Shown here: positions 1-8,440 of the stretch, piece by piece | Position numbering within the stretch: position 1 is the stretch's first letter | How the letters are laid out: the number at the start of each line of letters is the position of its first letter | Source: Laedolimicola sp934402125 | GTDB taxonomy: Bacteria > Bacillota > Clostridia > Lachnospirales > Lachnospiraceae | DNA length: 64,000 bases | Assembly (NCBI RefSeq): GCF_052065835.1 | Contig: NZ_JBQHTG010000002.1 | Location: 496,001-560,000, forward strand | Direction: 5' to 3' | Made by a program: the position numbers and the translations under genes | Notes under the pieces: model-generated | What the model was told of the DNA's origin: nothing | Databases searched by the model: none | The model's input: only the letters and a program-made list of their open reading frames with translations

Positions 1-13
1 CTTACATATTATA

Positions 14-2143
14 CTACATCATCGGGTCCATGCCAAGTGCCGGATGTCCTTTTTCTGTAAGGAATGCCAGCAATGTTTCCGGATCCTCTGCGATAGTCTC
101 GTCACCGATCATATCGGTAAAGTTGTCGATTCCATAGAGATCTTTTGCTGTCTCATTGAGACGCTCTGCTACGGACTCCTTCAGCTCCTTGGGCATCCAT
201 ACGATACGCTCGATTCCGCCCTCAGCCTTCATAAACTTCTTGGAAGAGATGAAGTGCTTTCCATGTCCCATGAATCCAGGTGTCTGAACTCCACCACCGG
301 TCATACTTGCCAGCTCGGAGAAGGTCATTCCCAGCGGAGTCATACCTGCGTACTCACGGTTGGTGATAACAACGCCGTTGGAGAACGGCTCGATACCACA
401 GATACACTCGAAGCATCCGCAGGAGGTCATCGGCTTCTCCATGATGGAGTACAGGGAAACCTCTTCCAGAGCACCCTGGGAGTAAAGCTTAACCGCCTCA
501 TTGACATCCTCGTACTCACCGATTCTCTCATCGATGGGCTTCTCTTTGGTGATAACCTGGCAGGGTCCCTGGGGATCCAGCTCGTTGGTAGCCTTTGCGT
601 CCAGCCATGAAACGGCACCGCACAGACCCAGACGCTCCGGAGTAACCACGCATACGTGGGACGGGGAGAATGCCTGGCACATGATACAGCTGTAGTATAC
701 GTCTACAGACTCGTCAGTCAGAGTAGCCAGACGGTCGTCACGCTTGTCAAACAGCGGGATAGCAGTCTCATGACGCATCTTGGTACACAGCTCCGGATCG
801 GTGATAACCTTAACCTGGCACTTATCTACAACTGCGTCAAACTCATTCTTAATTCTTGCGTACAGAACCTCACCGATGTGCTTTGCACGGAAGCCTGCGT
901 CGAAAGCGTTCTTGCTTACACGGATACGGATCATATCACGCTGACCGGTATGCATAACACCCTCGATGCAGTTCAGGTAGTTATGGAACTTACGCTCGAA
1001 TACCGGCTCAAAGTCAGCCTGCATGCTCTTGCCGGCAACCTCTACAACGTAGCCGATGCTGTGCTTGCTGCCTACCTCGAACTCGTCGAAGTCCGGTCCG
1101 ATTACTTCGATCTTGTGATCCTCAACCTCAGACGCATCCTTTGCCTCAACCAGCTCGAAGCAGTCCACACGGGAACCGTCGAACTCTACCTGCATATCGC
1201 CGCGGCGGATAATCTCGCCCTCGAATGCGGATGCGAAGGAAACCGGGATATCGATCTTGGTAACCTTAATCTTGATATCTCTTGCTTCAATAGAAGTAGC
1301 GTTGAACTTAGATACGTCCTCCTGAACGATCAGGCTCTTCGGTACACGGAAGATGTTCTCAGTCTCGTTGGTAACTACCGGGAAACCAAGAGCGATTGCG
1401 CCTGCACCGCAAGCTACGATAACATCATCCAGCGGCTTGAACGCATTTACGAACGCCGGTACACGGTCCATGGTGTACTTCATCAGCGCGCCTGCGTCGC
1501 CCGGTGTTACGTTGCCGAAGATCAGAGCCGCACGAAGCGCTACAGATACAACGTGGATTACTGCGGTTACGTCCTTGCCAAGCGGTACGATACGTACGGC
1601 GTTGCCCATGTTCAGGCCTGCCTCTACGCACTGATCGATAACGCCGCCTACCAGAGTAACCAGACAGCCCTGTGCCTGATAGCTCTTAACCAGCTCTACT
1701 GCTTCTTCTGTAGAAGGAGCGCTTCCCAGGATAACAGCTACGCCCGGGATATCGCCGGTTACAAGGGGTACACCCAGCTCACGGATGATAGCGTCTGCCA
1801 GATGTCCGTAGCAGGGCTCCTCGTACGGCTTTGCGCCGTTCATGTACTTCAGTACCTCGATGAACTCTGCGCACAGAGCTGTTGCAACACCGCTCATGAA
1901 TGCGTCGTTCAGTCTCTTCTCTCTGGTCATCAGAGTTTTTACAACTCCCAGAGCTGCCTTCAGTTCTTTCAGGTTGGTAACCTTGCTTCCTGTTACGGCA
2001 TAGTAGCAGGGAAGGCTGTATGCAGTGTCCGGGAAGGATACTGCCGCATCTTCTCCGTACTGTGCGATTGCGCCGTCGATAGCAGCCTCAGTCAGTCCGT
2101 AAACTGCGTCGTTGCCGCCGAATACTCTATCAAATAATGTCAC
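14..2143 (-). CDS. acsB: CO dehydrogenase/acetyl-CoA synthase, acetyl-CoA synthase subunit
   Basis: Catalytic subunit of the bifunctional CODH/ACS complex. It condenses CO, a methyl group from the corrinoid Fe-S protein and CoA into acetyl-CoA, the last step of the Wood-Ljungdahl pathway, in the cytoplasm. The A-cluster ligands are all present: C486-x2-C489-x8-C498-x9-C508 for the [4Fe-4S] cube and the C575-G-C577 motif for the distal nickel. The spacing equals that of the Moorella protein with a constant 20-residue offset, and the 709-aa length is near the family's ~730. The start is GTG at 2143, nine bases after GGAGG. It is the last gene visible in the leftward operon; genes for the corrinoid protein and methyltransferase would be expected beyond the left edge. 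No oddities seen. Confidence 0.97.
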   Translation of the reverse strand: MTLFDRVFGGNDAVYGLTEAAIDGAIAQYGEDAAVSFPDTAYSLPCYYAVTGSKVTNLKELKAALGVVKTLMTREKRLNDAFMSGVATALCAEFIEVLKYMNGAKPYEEPCYGHLADAIIRELGVPLVTGDIPGVAVILGSAPSTEEAVELVKSYQAQGCLVTLVGGVIDQCVEAGLNMGNAVRIVPLGKDVTAVIHVVSVALRAALIFGNVTPGDAGALMKYTMDRVPAFVNAFKPLDDVIVACGAGAIALGFPVVTNETENIFRVPKSLIVQEDVSKFNATSIEARDIKIKVTKIDIPVSFASAFEGEIIRRGDMQVEFDGSRVDCFELVEAKDASEVEDHKIEVIGPDFDEFEVGSKHSIGYVVEVAGKSMQADFEPVFERKFHNYLNCIEGVMHTGQRDMIRIRVSKNAFDAGFRAKHIGEVLYARIKNEFDAVVDKCQVKVITDPELCTKMRHETAIPLFDKRDDRLATLTDESVDVYYSCIMCQAFSPSHVCVVTPERLGLCGAVSWLDAKATNELDPQGPCQVITKEKPIDERIGEYEDVNEAVKLYSQGALEEVSLYSIMEKPMTSCGCFECICGIEPFSNGVVITNREYAGMTPLGMTFSELASMTGGGVQTPGFMGHGKHFISSKKFMKAEGGIERIVWMPKELKESVAERLNETAKDLYGIDNFTDMIGDETIAEDPETLLAFLTEKGHPALGMDPMM

Positions 2144-2162
2144 GGTATTTTACCTCCAAATT

Positions 2163-2930
2163 TTAATTCGATTGATCGAGGATTTCCTTAATCTTCCGGA
2201 TCTCCTCCTTTGCGGACTCGCTTACATCGTAGGGGGATTTGCCCTGCCGGTCCGCATCTATCACTTCCGGGTTGTAATGAATAAATCCAAGTAAATCCTC
2301 TGCCGGGATCTTCGAGCGGATGAACTCCTCATCCTCTGCTCCGCGGACTTTGTTGGCTACTACGCGTACGGTCTGAATTCCCAGGTCATGGGCCAGCCGT
2401 TTTACATTCTTATAGGTCTGAATGCTTCTCGCTCCGGGTTCAATGACTACCACGAACTGCTCCATACCTTCGCAGGTACCGCGGCCCAGGTGCTCCAGGC
2501 CTGCTTCCATGTCCATGATAACCACGTCCTTGCTCCGAAGACTTAAGTAGCTTAAGATCCGCTTCAGCATCACATGCTCGGGGCAGACACAGCCGCCCCC
2601 TCCGGTCTCTACAGTGCCCAGCGTCAGGAGCTTGACTCCGTTGTAGGTCTTGCTGTAGGTATCCGGGATATCATCCACCTTGGGATTCAGCGTGTACATG
2701 GCATTTCCGGGGCCTGCCCCTGTCCGTTCCTCGATGAGCTTTCTCATCTTGGAAATCGGAACAATCGAGTCCAGAACCTCCTCCGGAAAACCGAGCGCCA
2801 GACCTAAATTCGCGTCCGGATCCACATCGGCTGCCAGAACTGTACATCCCTCCTCCGCATATAATCTTGCAAGGGTGGCTGCAAAGGTCGTCTTTCCGAC
2901 TCCGCCCTTTCCGGTAATTGCAATTTTCAC
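2163..2930 (-). CDS. CooC/AcsF-type nickel-insertion ATPase
   Basis: MinD/CooC-family P-loop ATPase of 255 aa, thought to load nickel into CODH or ACS. A deviant Walker A motif GKGGVGKTT lies at residues 7-15, and C114-V-C116 followed by PEH matches the CxC metal-binding pair at the CooC dimer interface. The start is GTG at 2930 with GGAGG nine bases upstream. Its place directly before acsB suggests it is the ACS-maturation form (AcsF-like), whereas the other CooC in this operon precedes the CODH gene. That division of labour is inferred from gene order; the sequence alone does not prove which enzyme each serves. Confidence 0.88.
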   Translation of the reverse strand: MKIAITGKGGVGKTTFAATLARLYAEEGCTVLAADVDPDANLGLALGFPEEVLDSIVPISKMRKLIEERTGAGPGNAMYTLNPKVDDIPDTYSKTYNGVKLLTLGTVETGGGGCVCPEHVMLKRILSYLSLRSKDVVIMDMEAGLEHLGRGTCEGMEQFVVVIEPGARSIQTYKNVKRLAHDLGIQTVRVVANKVRGAEDEEFIRSKIPAEDLLGFIHYNPEVIDADRQGKSPYDVSESAKEEIRKIKEILDQSN

Positions 2931-2972
2931 GTTCTATTCCCTCCGGTTCTTTCTTTACTCTTTTTATCCGGA

Positions 2973-4865
2973 TTAGATTCCCAGTGCGGTTCTCTTCTCC
3001 TCGATACGGTCGATCATCTTGTCAACCAGCTTCTCGATGTCTGTCTCGACAGTATAAGCTGCTTCAACCCAGTCACGAACGCCCTCAGTCAGCCACTGGC
3101 CCATCTCGGAAGAACCGGCTACATACGGGTCAACGCCCAGGAAGGTATCGATACCGGTTGCTACTACGTAGTTACCGATGGAAACAGCCTTCTCAGACAT
3201 CCACTCCGGAGCACAGCCTACAACCGGAAGCTGAGAAATATTCAGTCCGGAATCCTTGGCCAGCTCTGCTACCAGAACCATCATACGGCTGATATCTACA
3301 CAGGAGCCCATGTGAAGTACCGGCGGGATGTCTGCCAGCTCACATACTCTCTTCAGACCGGCGCCGCAGAGATCCTTTGCTGCCTTGTCCATCAGACCAG
3401 CCTTTGCTGCTGCCTGTGCGGAACATCCGGATGCTACCACTACGATATCGTTGGCAATCAGTTTCTTCATCAGCTCGATATGCGCGTAGTCCGGGCGGAT
3501 CTTCGGGTTGTTACAGCCTACCATAGCGACTGCACCACGGATAACACCCGAGGTGATACACTCGATAAGCGGCTTGGTGGTACCTGTTACATCTACCTGG
3601 GAGTTGGTTACACCATCCAGAGTCTTTACCAGAGCCTCCAGAGAGTATCCAACGGTTGCCTTCTGCTTCATATCCGGAATGTATACCAGATCCGGCTTAC
3701 GGTTCTTGAAGTTCTCACATGCAGTCTTAACGATCTGCTTTGCCTTCTCTGCAGCGGTACCTACATCAAAACGGATGTAATCGGAATCCGGCATCTGCGC
3801 GATCGGAGAAGTGGTGATGAACTTGGTATGGAAGCACTTGCTCAGGGGTCCGAGTGCCGGGAAGATACACTGAACGTCTACAACGATAGCCTCACATGCG
3901 CCTGTCAGAACTACGTTCTCCTGCTGCAGGAAGTTACCTGCCATCGGAATACCGCGACGCATAGCTACCTCGTTGGAGGTACAGCATACACCGGATACGG
4001 TGATTCCCTTCGCGCCCATGCTCTTTGCATATGCGATCATCTCCGGATCGTCTGCGTACTCACAGACCATCTCAGACAGTGACGGATCATGTCCGTGTAC
4101 TACGATGTTTACATTGTCAGCGTTCATAACGCCCAGGTTTGCCTCGGTATCGATGGGCTTCGGAGTTCCGAACAGTACGTCGGAGAACTCGGTTCCGCAC
4201 ATGGATCCGCCCCAGCCGTCAGCCAGACCTGCTCTCAAGGACTGACGAACCAGTGCCTCCGGCTTGGAAGAACATCCCATATGAGTCATATGTAAGGAAG
4301 TAGCTACCTCTCGGTCAATGGCTCTCGGCTCGATCTCAGCGTCATGCCACAGCTTCTGGGTATGCTCCGGAGCTCTCTTAAGCCATCTCTGTACACCGAA
4401 GGGCTTACCATACTCCATCAGAGCTGTCTCTGCCATCTCGTGAGCCAGATCGTAGATATCCTTACCCTCGGTCTCTACGCCCCACTCCTTTGCGATACGG
4501 ATCAGCTTCTCCGGATCCTTAACCTTGTAAGCTCCGTCCGGCTGTGCAGCATACAGTGTGTGGCAGATCTCACGGCCATGGTCAGAGTGTGTAGCTGCTC
4601 CGCCTGCTGTGAATTTCAGATAGTTACGGCCTACGATACCATGTACGTCACATCCGCAGATACCTCTCGGTGCCTTCGGTGTAATACGGCACGGTCCCAT
4701 AGCACAAATTCGGCAGCAGACACCCTGCTCACCAAACTTACAGTGCGGCGTCTGGTTCTTCACACGAAGCTGCCAGGCATCAGCACCTACCTTTGCTCCT
4801 GTCTCCAGAAGTCTGGCTGTTGCGGCTTCCATTTCCTCCACCGTTGTCAACTTTAAATCTCCCAT
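2973..4865 (-). CDS. cooS: Anaerobic carbon-monoxide dehydrogenase catalytic subunit
   Basis: Ni-Fe CO dehydrogenase (also called AcsA), 630 aa, which reduces CO2 to CO for acetyl-CoA synthase or oxidises CO. The N-terminus carries the cysteines of the D and B Fe-S clusters (C42, C50, C51, C54, C59, C70, C72). The VHGHDPSLSE stretch holds the histidine region that binds the C-cluster. I start it at ATG 4865, seven bases after AGGAGG; an in-frame codon at 4925 would overlap the preceding gene and has no ribosome site. It lies between two CooC-type ATPase genes, 37 bp after the upstream one, consistent with coordinated maturation. Length and motifs are normal for the family. Confidence 0.97.
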   Translation of the reverse strand: MGDLKLTTVEEMEAATARLLETGAKVGADAWQLRVKNQTPHCKFGEQGVCCRICAMGPCRITPKAPRGICGCDVHGIVGRNYLKFTAGGAATHSDHGREICHTLYAAQPDGAYKVKDPEKLIRIAKEWGVETEGKDIYDLAHEMAETALMEYGKPFGVQRWLKRAPEHTQKLWHDAEIEPRAIDREVATSLHMTHMGCSSKPEALVRQSLRAGLADGWGGSMCGTEFSDVLFGTPKPIDTEANLGVMNADNVNIVVHGHDPSLSEMVCEYADDPEMIAYAKSMGAKGITVSGVCCTSNEVAMRRGIPMAGNFLQQENVVLTGACEAIVVDVQCIFPALGPLSKCFHTKFITTSPIAQMPDSDYIRFDVGTAAEKAKQIVKTACENFKNRKPDLVYIPDMKQKATVGYSLEALVKTLDGVTNSQVDVTGTTKPLIECITSGVIRGAVAMVGCNNPKIRPDYAHIELMKKLIANDIVVVASGCSAQAAAKAGLMDKAAKDLCGAGLKRVCELADIPPVLHMGSCVDISRMMVLVAELAKDSGLNISQLPVVGCAPEWMSEKAVSIGNYVVATGIDTFLGVDPYVAGSSEMGQWLTEGVRDWVEAAYTVETDIEKLVDKMIDRIEEKRTALGI

Positions 4866-4902
4866 TATAAACCTCCTACCTTTTTTTATTTTCATAAATT
4901 TA

Positions 4903-5676
4903 TTATGAAAGATCCAACTGGTCAATAATACTGTACAGCGCCTTGCGGACCGGAGAATCCTCCGGAAGCTTTACTGTGGGCACGCCGTCACAGTCATACT
5001 CAAACACCTGCTCGTCCTGAGGAACGACGCCCAGCAGATGAAGGCCCTGTTTTTCGATCTCTTCTTTCGTTCCCGCATTCAGCACTCCACCCGGAGCGCG
5101 ATTGATAATCAGTCCTACGGACTTGGGCTTCAGTCCACATTCCGGAATCAGCTTCGCGATACGTCCTACCGCCTGCACGCCTCTGCGTGAGCAGTCGCTG
5201 ACCAGAATAATGGTATCTACCGACGGAAGAATTCCGCGGCTGATGTGCTCCATTCCCGCTTCATTGTCTACTACTATATATTTGTAATTCTTGGCATATC
5301 TTGCAATCTGGGTCGTCAGGAGCCCGTTGACGAAGCAATAGCATCCCTTTCCCTGTGTGTGACCCATCACCAGCAAATCATAATCATCCTGCTCGGAAAG
5401 CGCTTCTCCGAATTTGAGCTCCGCGTAATCCTGCTTGGACATTCCCTTCGGAATCGGGTTGGAACCCGCTGTCTCTGCCTTTGCAATCTCCTCACGAATC
5501 TCGCCCAGGGTCGGAGCAGCCTCCACGCCCAGTACCTCGTTCAGATTGGAATTGGCATCTGCATCTACAGCCAGAACAGGTCCCTGCTTCTTCTGGCACA
5601 GGTATTCAATTAAAAGTCCTGTAAGTGTAGTTTTTCCCACACCGCCTTTTCCGGCTACGGCAATTGTATGTGGCAT
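4903..5676 (-). CDS. cooC: CO dehydrogenase nickel-insertion ATPase CooC
   Basis: SIMIBI-class ATPase, 257 aa, with the deviant Walker A motif GKGGVGKTT at residues 9-17 and the C112-Y-C114 pair that in CooC binds Ni(II)/Zn(II) across the dimer. It is expected to deliver nickel to the CODH C-cluster in an ATP-dependent step. It lies immediately upstream of cooS in the same operon. It is clearly diverged from the second CooC-like protein at 2163-2930, so the two are not a recent duplication. The start is ATG at 5676 with a GGAGA-type site ten bases upstream. Confidence 0.92.
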   Translation of the reverse strand: MPHTIAVAGKGGVGKTTLTGLLIEYLCQKKQGPVLAVDADANSNLNEVLGVEAAPTLGEIREEIAKAETAGSNPIPKGMSKQDYAELKFGEALSEQDDYDLLVMGHTQGKGCYCFVNGLLTTQIARYAKNYKYIVVDNEAGMEHISRGILPSVDTIILVSDCSRRGVQAVGRIAKLIPECGLKPKSVGLIINRAPGGVLNAGTKEEIEKQGLHLLGVVPQDEQVFEYDCDGVPTVKLPEDSPVRKALYSIIDQLDLS

Positions 5677-5700
5677 ATCTTTGTTCTCTCCTGCCTTTTA

Positions 5701-5730
5701 CCGCGGGCAGGTTTGTGCCCCGCCCGCAAT
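5701..5730 (-). other. Intercistronic stem-loop between metF and cooC
   Basis: Arms GCGGGC (5703-5708) and GCCCGC (5722-5727) pair with a 13-base loop. No uridine run follows on the minus strand, so this is more likely an RNA-stability or processing hairpin than a terminator; the flanking genes are all co-directional CODH/ACS genes. Confidence 0.5.
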
Positions 5731-5752
5731 TTTAATAATCAATTTTAAGTAA

Positions 5753-6688
5753 CTAGATTAAGGTCTTCAGACCTGCGCGGTCGATGATCTCGGATACATC
5801 TTTCCACTTGTTCAGAGCGTACAGATGGATACCGTTTACACCCAGAGAACGATAGGTATCGATCTGCTTGATGGTGTACTCGATTCCTGCCTCGCGGAAT
5901 CTCTTAATCTTATCATCATAGAACATATCGAACGGCTTGCCCTCAGCGTCCTTAGCTGCGAACGGGTTCGGGAACAGCCAGTTCTGGGAAATAATCTTGC
6001 ACAGCTCGTGATCCATTACACAGCCGTTGCGGGACAGTGCCATATTGATGGTAGCTGCCTGATCCAGAATCGGCATAACTCCTACGTCTACCGGCATGGT
6101 AACACCAGCGGAGTAGATAGCGTCCAGCCAGTACTTGAACTGCTCCATATCCCAGCAAAGCTGAGTCATGATGTAGTCAGCGCCGTTGTCCTGCTTCTGC
6201 TTCAGAACTGCGATATCGGACTCCAGGCTTCTGCATGCGATGTGTCCCTCCGGGGAACCTGCTACAGCGATCTCAAACTTATCGCCGAACTCATCACGTA
6301 CAAACTTTACAAGGTCTGTAGCATACTGGAAATCACCACAGGTAGTAGTCTCACCCAGCGGAATATCTCCACGGAGAGCCAGAACGTGATCTACGCCCTC
6401 GTTCAGGTACTGCTGCAGCTGATCCTTCATGCCTTCCTTGGTGTTCTTGATTACGGTAAAGTGGGTAACCGGTGTAGTGCCAGCGTTCTTAATCATCTGA
6501 CATACCTCGCGGTTTGCTCCTACGTTTCCGCCGCCTGCGCCGTATGTACAGGAAATGTAATCCGGCTGATACTTGCACAGATGCTCAATTGTGCCCGGAA
6601 GATTCTCCATACCCTTCTCAGTCTTCGGCGGGAAAACCTCGAAAGACAGCGCCATGCGCTCGTTCATGATGTCTGTTAACTTTGTCAT
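5753..6688 (-). CDS. metF: Methylenetetrahydrofolate reductase
   Basis: Flavoprotein of 311 aa that reduces 5,10-methylene-THF to 5-methyl-THF, the methyl donor for acetyl-CoA synthesis. The family N-terminal motif FEVFPPKT is at residues 16-23, and the TIM-barrel motifs ADYIMTQLCWD and GVMP follow. I use ATG 6688, nine bases after GGAGG; a TTG at 6697 sits directly against the GGAGG and is unlikely. Its placement inside the CODH/ACS operon marks it as the Wood-Ljungdahl enzyme. No metV, the usual zinc/Fe-S partner in many acetogens, is adjacent here. Confidence 0.95.
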   Translation of the reverse strand: MTKLTDIMNERMALSFEVFPPKTEKGMENLPGTIEHLCKYQPDYISCTYGAGGGNVGANREVCQMIKNAGTTPVTHFTVIKNTKEGMKDQLQQYLNEGVDHVLALRGDIPLGETTTCGDFQYATDLVKFVRDEFGDKFEIAVAGSPEGHIACRSLESDIAVLKQKQDNGADYIMTQLCWDMEQFKYWLDAIYSAGVTMPVDVGVMPILDQAATINMALSRNGCVMDHELCKIISQNWLFPNPFAAKDAEGKPFDMFYDDKIKRFREAGIEYTIKQIDTYRSLGVNGIHLYALNKWKDVSEIIDRAGLKTLI

Positions 6689-6772
6689 TTCAACCAACCT
6701 CCATTATTTTGCTATATCAACATTATTGATATCACTTTGATCGTCCGCCTGCCATGCGGACTGCTGCCCCGC

Positions 6773-6967
6773 TTACGCAGACGGGCAGTTTAACTTTACG
6801 ACGGAACCGGTCAGGTCTACAAAGGAAATCGTTCCTTCTACCACTACCTCCGCGCCCATAATATCTACCAGGCGCACCTGACTTCCTTCCACGTAAATCT
6901 TGCTGACATTCTTCAGCACAACCTCTTCTGTATCCTTCGTGTTCTTATATACAGTTGCCAAACACAT
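6773..6967 (-). CDS. cooT: CooT-family nickel-binding protein
   Basis: A 64-aa beta-rich protein matching CooT, a small dimeric Ni(II)-binding accessory protein for CODH maturation. It begins M-C-L, so the Cys2 used for nickel binding in the Rhodospirillum protein is conserved. The short-strand pattern (EEVVLKNVSKIYVEG, VRLVDIMGAEV) is typical. The start is ATG 6967 with GGAGG seven bases upstream. It lies between the His-rich protein and metF. The annotation is from recognition of length and pattern; a generic RNA-binding CooT-like protein is possible, but the operon context strongly supports the nickel role. Confidence 0.85.
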   Translation of the reverse strand: MCLATVYKNTKDTEEVVLKNVSKIYVEGSQVRLVDIMGAEVVVEGTISFVDLTGSVVKLNCPSA

Positions 6968-6982
6968 AATGATGCCTCCTTA

Positions 6983-7324
6983 TTACTGTACTAAGGAAAG
7001 TGCCAGACTCAGATACAGATTGCCCTTGTCAAAATTCTCAATGGCCTTTTCAATCTGTACAGCCACGTCTTCCTTTCCAACCTCGCGGAACTTCTTAGCC
7101 ACATCTGCCAGCTCAGCCGCATGATGCTTATTATGATCTAACATATAAGAAAGAAGCGCCTCCTGCTCACTGCCCGGCTTATGATCGTGACCGCCGCAGC
7201 CGCAGCTGCAGCCCTCATGGCTGTGATCGTGAGTATGCTCATAGCCGTGGTCATGGCAATGCTCATGATCGTGGTCATGCTCGTGTCCGTGACAATGTCC
7301 GTGTTCTCCGTCTACCATATGCAT
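6983..7324 (-). CDS. Histidine-rich putative nickel storage/chaperone protein
   Basis: A 113-aa protein and the first gene of the CODH/ACS operon. About 17 histidines crowd the first 48 residues as HGH/HDH/HEH repeats, followed by the cysteine run GCSCGCGG. From about residue 53 onward the sequence is an uncharged-to-acidic helical domain (SYMLDHNKHHAAELADVAKKF). By composition it should bind Ni(II) or Zn(II). Next to cooT it resembles a functional analogue of CooJ, but CooJ has its His-rich tract at the C-terminus while here it is at the N-terminus. A general metal-efflux accessory role is the alternative. The start is ATG 7324, eight bases after GGAGG. Confidence 0.7.
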   Translation of the reverse strand: MHMVDGEHGHCHGHEHDHDHEHCHDHGYEHTHDHSHEGCSCGCGGHDHKPGSEQEALLSYMLDHNKHHAAELADVAKKFREVGKEDVAVQIEKAIENFDKGNLYLSLALSLVQ

Positions 7325-7385
7325 CGCATATTCCTCCTTTTATTTAAACTTAAAATTGTGTTAATTTCATGACAATCTTAATACA

Positions 7386-7414
7386 ATTATACCCTCACGG
7401 GGGGATTTTATCAA
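7386..7414 (-). promoter_or_regulatory. Promoter of the CODH/ACS operon
   Basis: On the minus strand TTGATA (7414-7409), a 17-bp spacer and a consensus TATAAT (7391-7386) give a strong sigma-A type promoter about 60 bp before the His-rich gene. The spacer contains a C6 tract next to GTGAGGG. No obvious repressor palindrome is visible. It is the only strong promoter seen upstream of the seven co-directional genes. Confidence 0.8.
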
Positions 7415-7484
7415 GTCGAATTTGCCCGAATTCTGACCGTAAATTGTTTTTCTTTCCATACATTCCAAACCCGTCAAAATGCAA

Positions 7485-7513
7485 TTGACATTTTTCCGAT
7501 TTTTTTGTACCCT
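7485..7513 (+). promoter_or_regulatory. Probable aroE promoter
   Basis: TTGACA (7485-7490), a T-rich 17-bp spacer and TACCCT (7508-7513), about 50 bp before the aroE start. The -35 is consensus and the -10 is weak. It is divergent from the CODH/ACS promoter. Confidence 0.5.
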
Positions 7514-7564
7514 TAGTAAAAGTGTACACGATAACCCCAATAACTTCAAGCAAAAGGTGTAAAA

Positions 7565-8440
7565 ATGGACAAAACTTTCAACATAACAGGCGCTACAAAC
7601 CTTACCTGTCTGCTGGGAAATCCTGTTTCCCACAGCATATCCCCCGCCATGCACAACGCTTCCTTCCAGAAACTGGGAATCGACTGTGTATATCTGGCTT
7701 TTCCTGTAGATGAAGCGCATTTTGAGCGGGCCATTGACGGACTGATCACTCTGGGGGCCGCAGGCTGGAACTGCACCATGCCCCTGAAACGGCTTATGTA
7801 CGACCGGGTGGATACCCTTTCCGATTCCGCCCTTTTAAGCGGCGCAGTCAACACCGTCGTAAACCGGGACGGACAGCTCTTTGGCGACAATACCGACGGC
7901 TACGGCTTTCTGCAGTCCATGCGGGACGCAGGCTTCTCCTGCGAGGGAAAGCACGCGGTCCTGCTTGGCAGCGGCGGAGCAGCGGCAGCCATTCTGGCCC
8001 AGGCAGCCCTGGACGGCACTGCCTTTATCGACGTCTTCGCCCGAAGCGCTTCTGCATCCACCAAACTAATCGCCGAGGAAATCCAGCGGATCCACGCCCG
8101 CTGCGACTGCCGGATCCGTCTCTTTGACCTGGAGGACAACACTTCACTCAGGCACTGTCTGGACGAGGCCGACGTCCTCATCAACGCCTCCTCCGTAGGC
8201 ATGGCTCCCCGTACAGACGCTTCCCTGATCCCGGATCCCGCTTTCTTCCATCTGGGTCTGGTGGTGGGCGACGTCATCTACAATCCCCGGGAAACCCTGC
8301 TTCTGCGCACCGCAAAGGAAGCAGGCTGCCACACCTTCAACGGTATGTACATGTTGCTCCATCAGGGCGCTAAGGCCTTTGAACGTTGGACCGGTCGGGA
8401 AATGCCTGTGGAATATATCCGGGAACGTTATTTCCGCTAG
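7565..8440 (+). CDS. aroE: Shikimate dehydrogenase
   Basis: NADP-dependent reduction of 3-dehydroshikimate to shikimate in aromatic amino-acid synthesis, 291 aa. The substrate-binding serines are in SHSISP (residues 22-27). The catalytic pair is K75 in the N-x-T-x-P-x-K motif and D111 in GDNTDGYGF. The glycine-rich nucleotide loop GSGGAA is at 135-140. It is a single plus-strand gene convergent with the TraX-like gene, whose stop overlaps this stop region by 4 bp. aroB lies 19 kb away, so the pathway is not clustered. A quinate/shikimate (YdiB-like) enzyme cannot be excluded. Confidence 0.93.
   Translation: MDKTFNITGATNLTCLLGNPVSHSISPAMHNASFQKLGIDCVYLAFPVDEAHFERAIDGLITLGAAGWNCTMPLKRLMYDRVDTLSDSALLSGAVNTVVNRDGQLFGDNTDGYGFLQSMRDAGFSCEGKHAVLLGSGGAAAAILAQAALDGTAFIDVFARSASASTKLIAEEIQRIHARCDCRIRLFDLEDNTSLRHCLDEADVLINASSVGMAPRTDASLIPDPAFFHLGLVVGDVIYNPRETLLLRTAKEAGCHTFNGMYMLLHQGAKAFERWTGREMPVEYIRERYFR

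Noticed and set aside
44..2137. Long plus-strand open frames opposite acsB (up to 493 codons)
   Set aside because: They are antisense shadows caused by codon bias in acsB; their translations are low-complexity, lack ribosome sites and show no protein-like pattern.
3312..4856. Plus-strand open frames opposite cooS
   Set aside because: Same cause as above; Cys/Leu-rich shadow translations without start signals.
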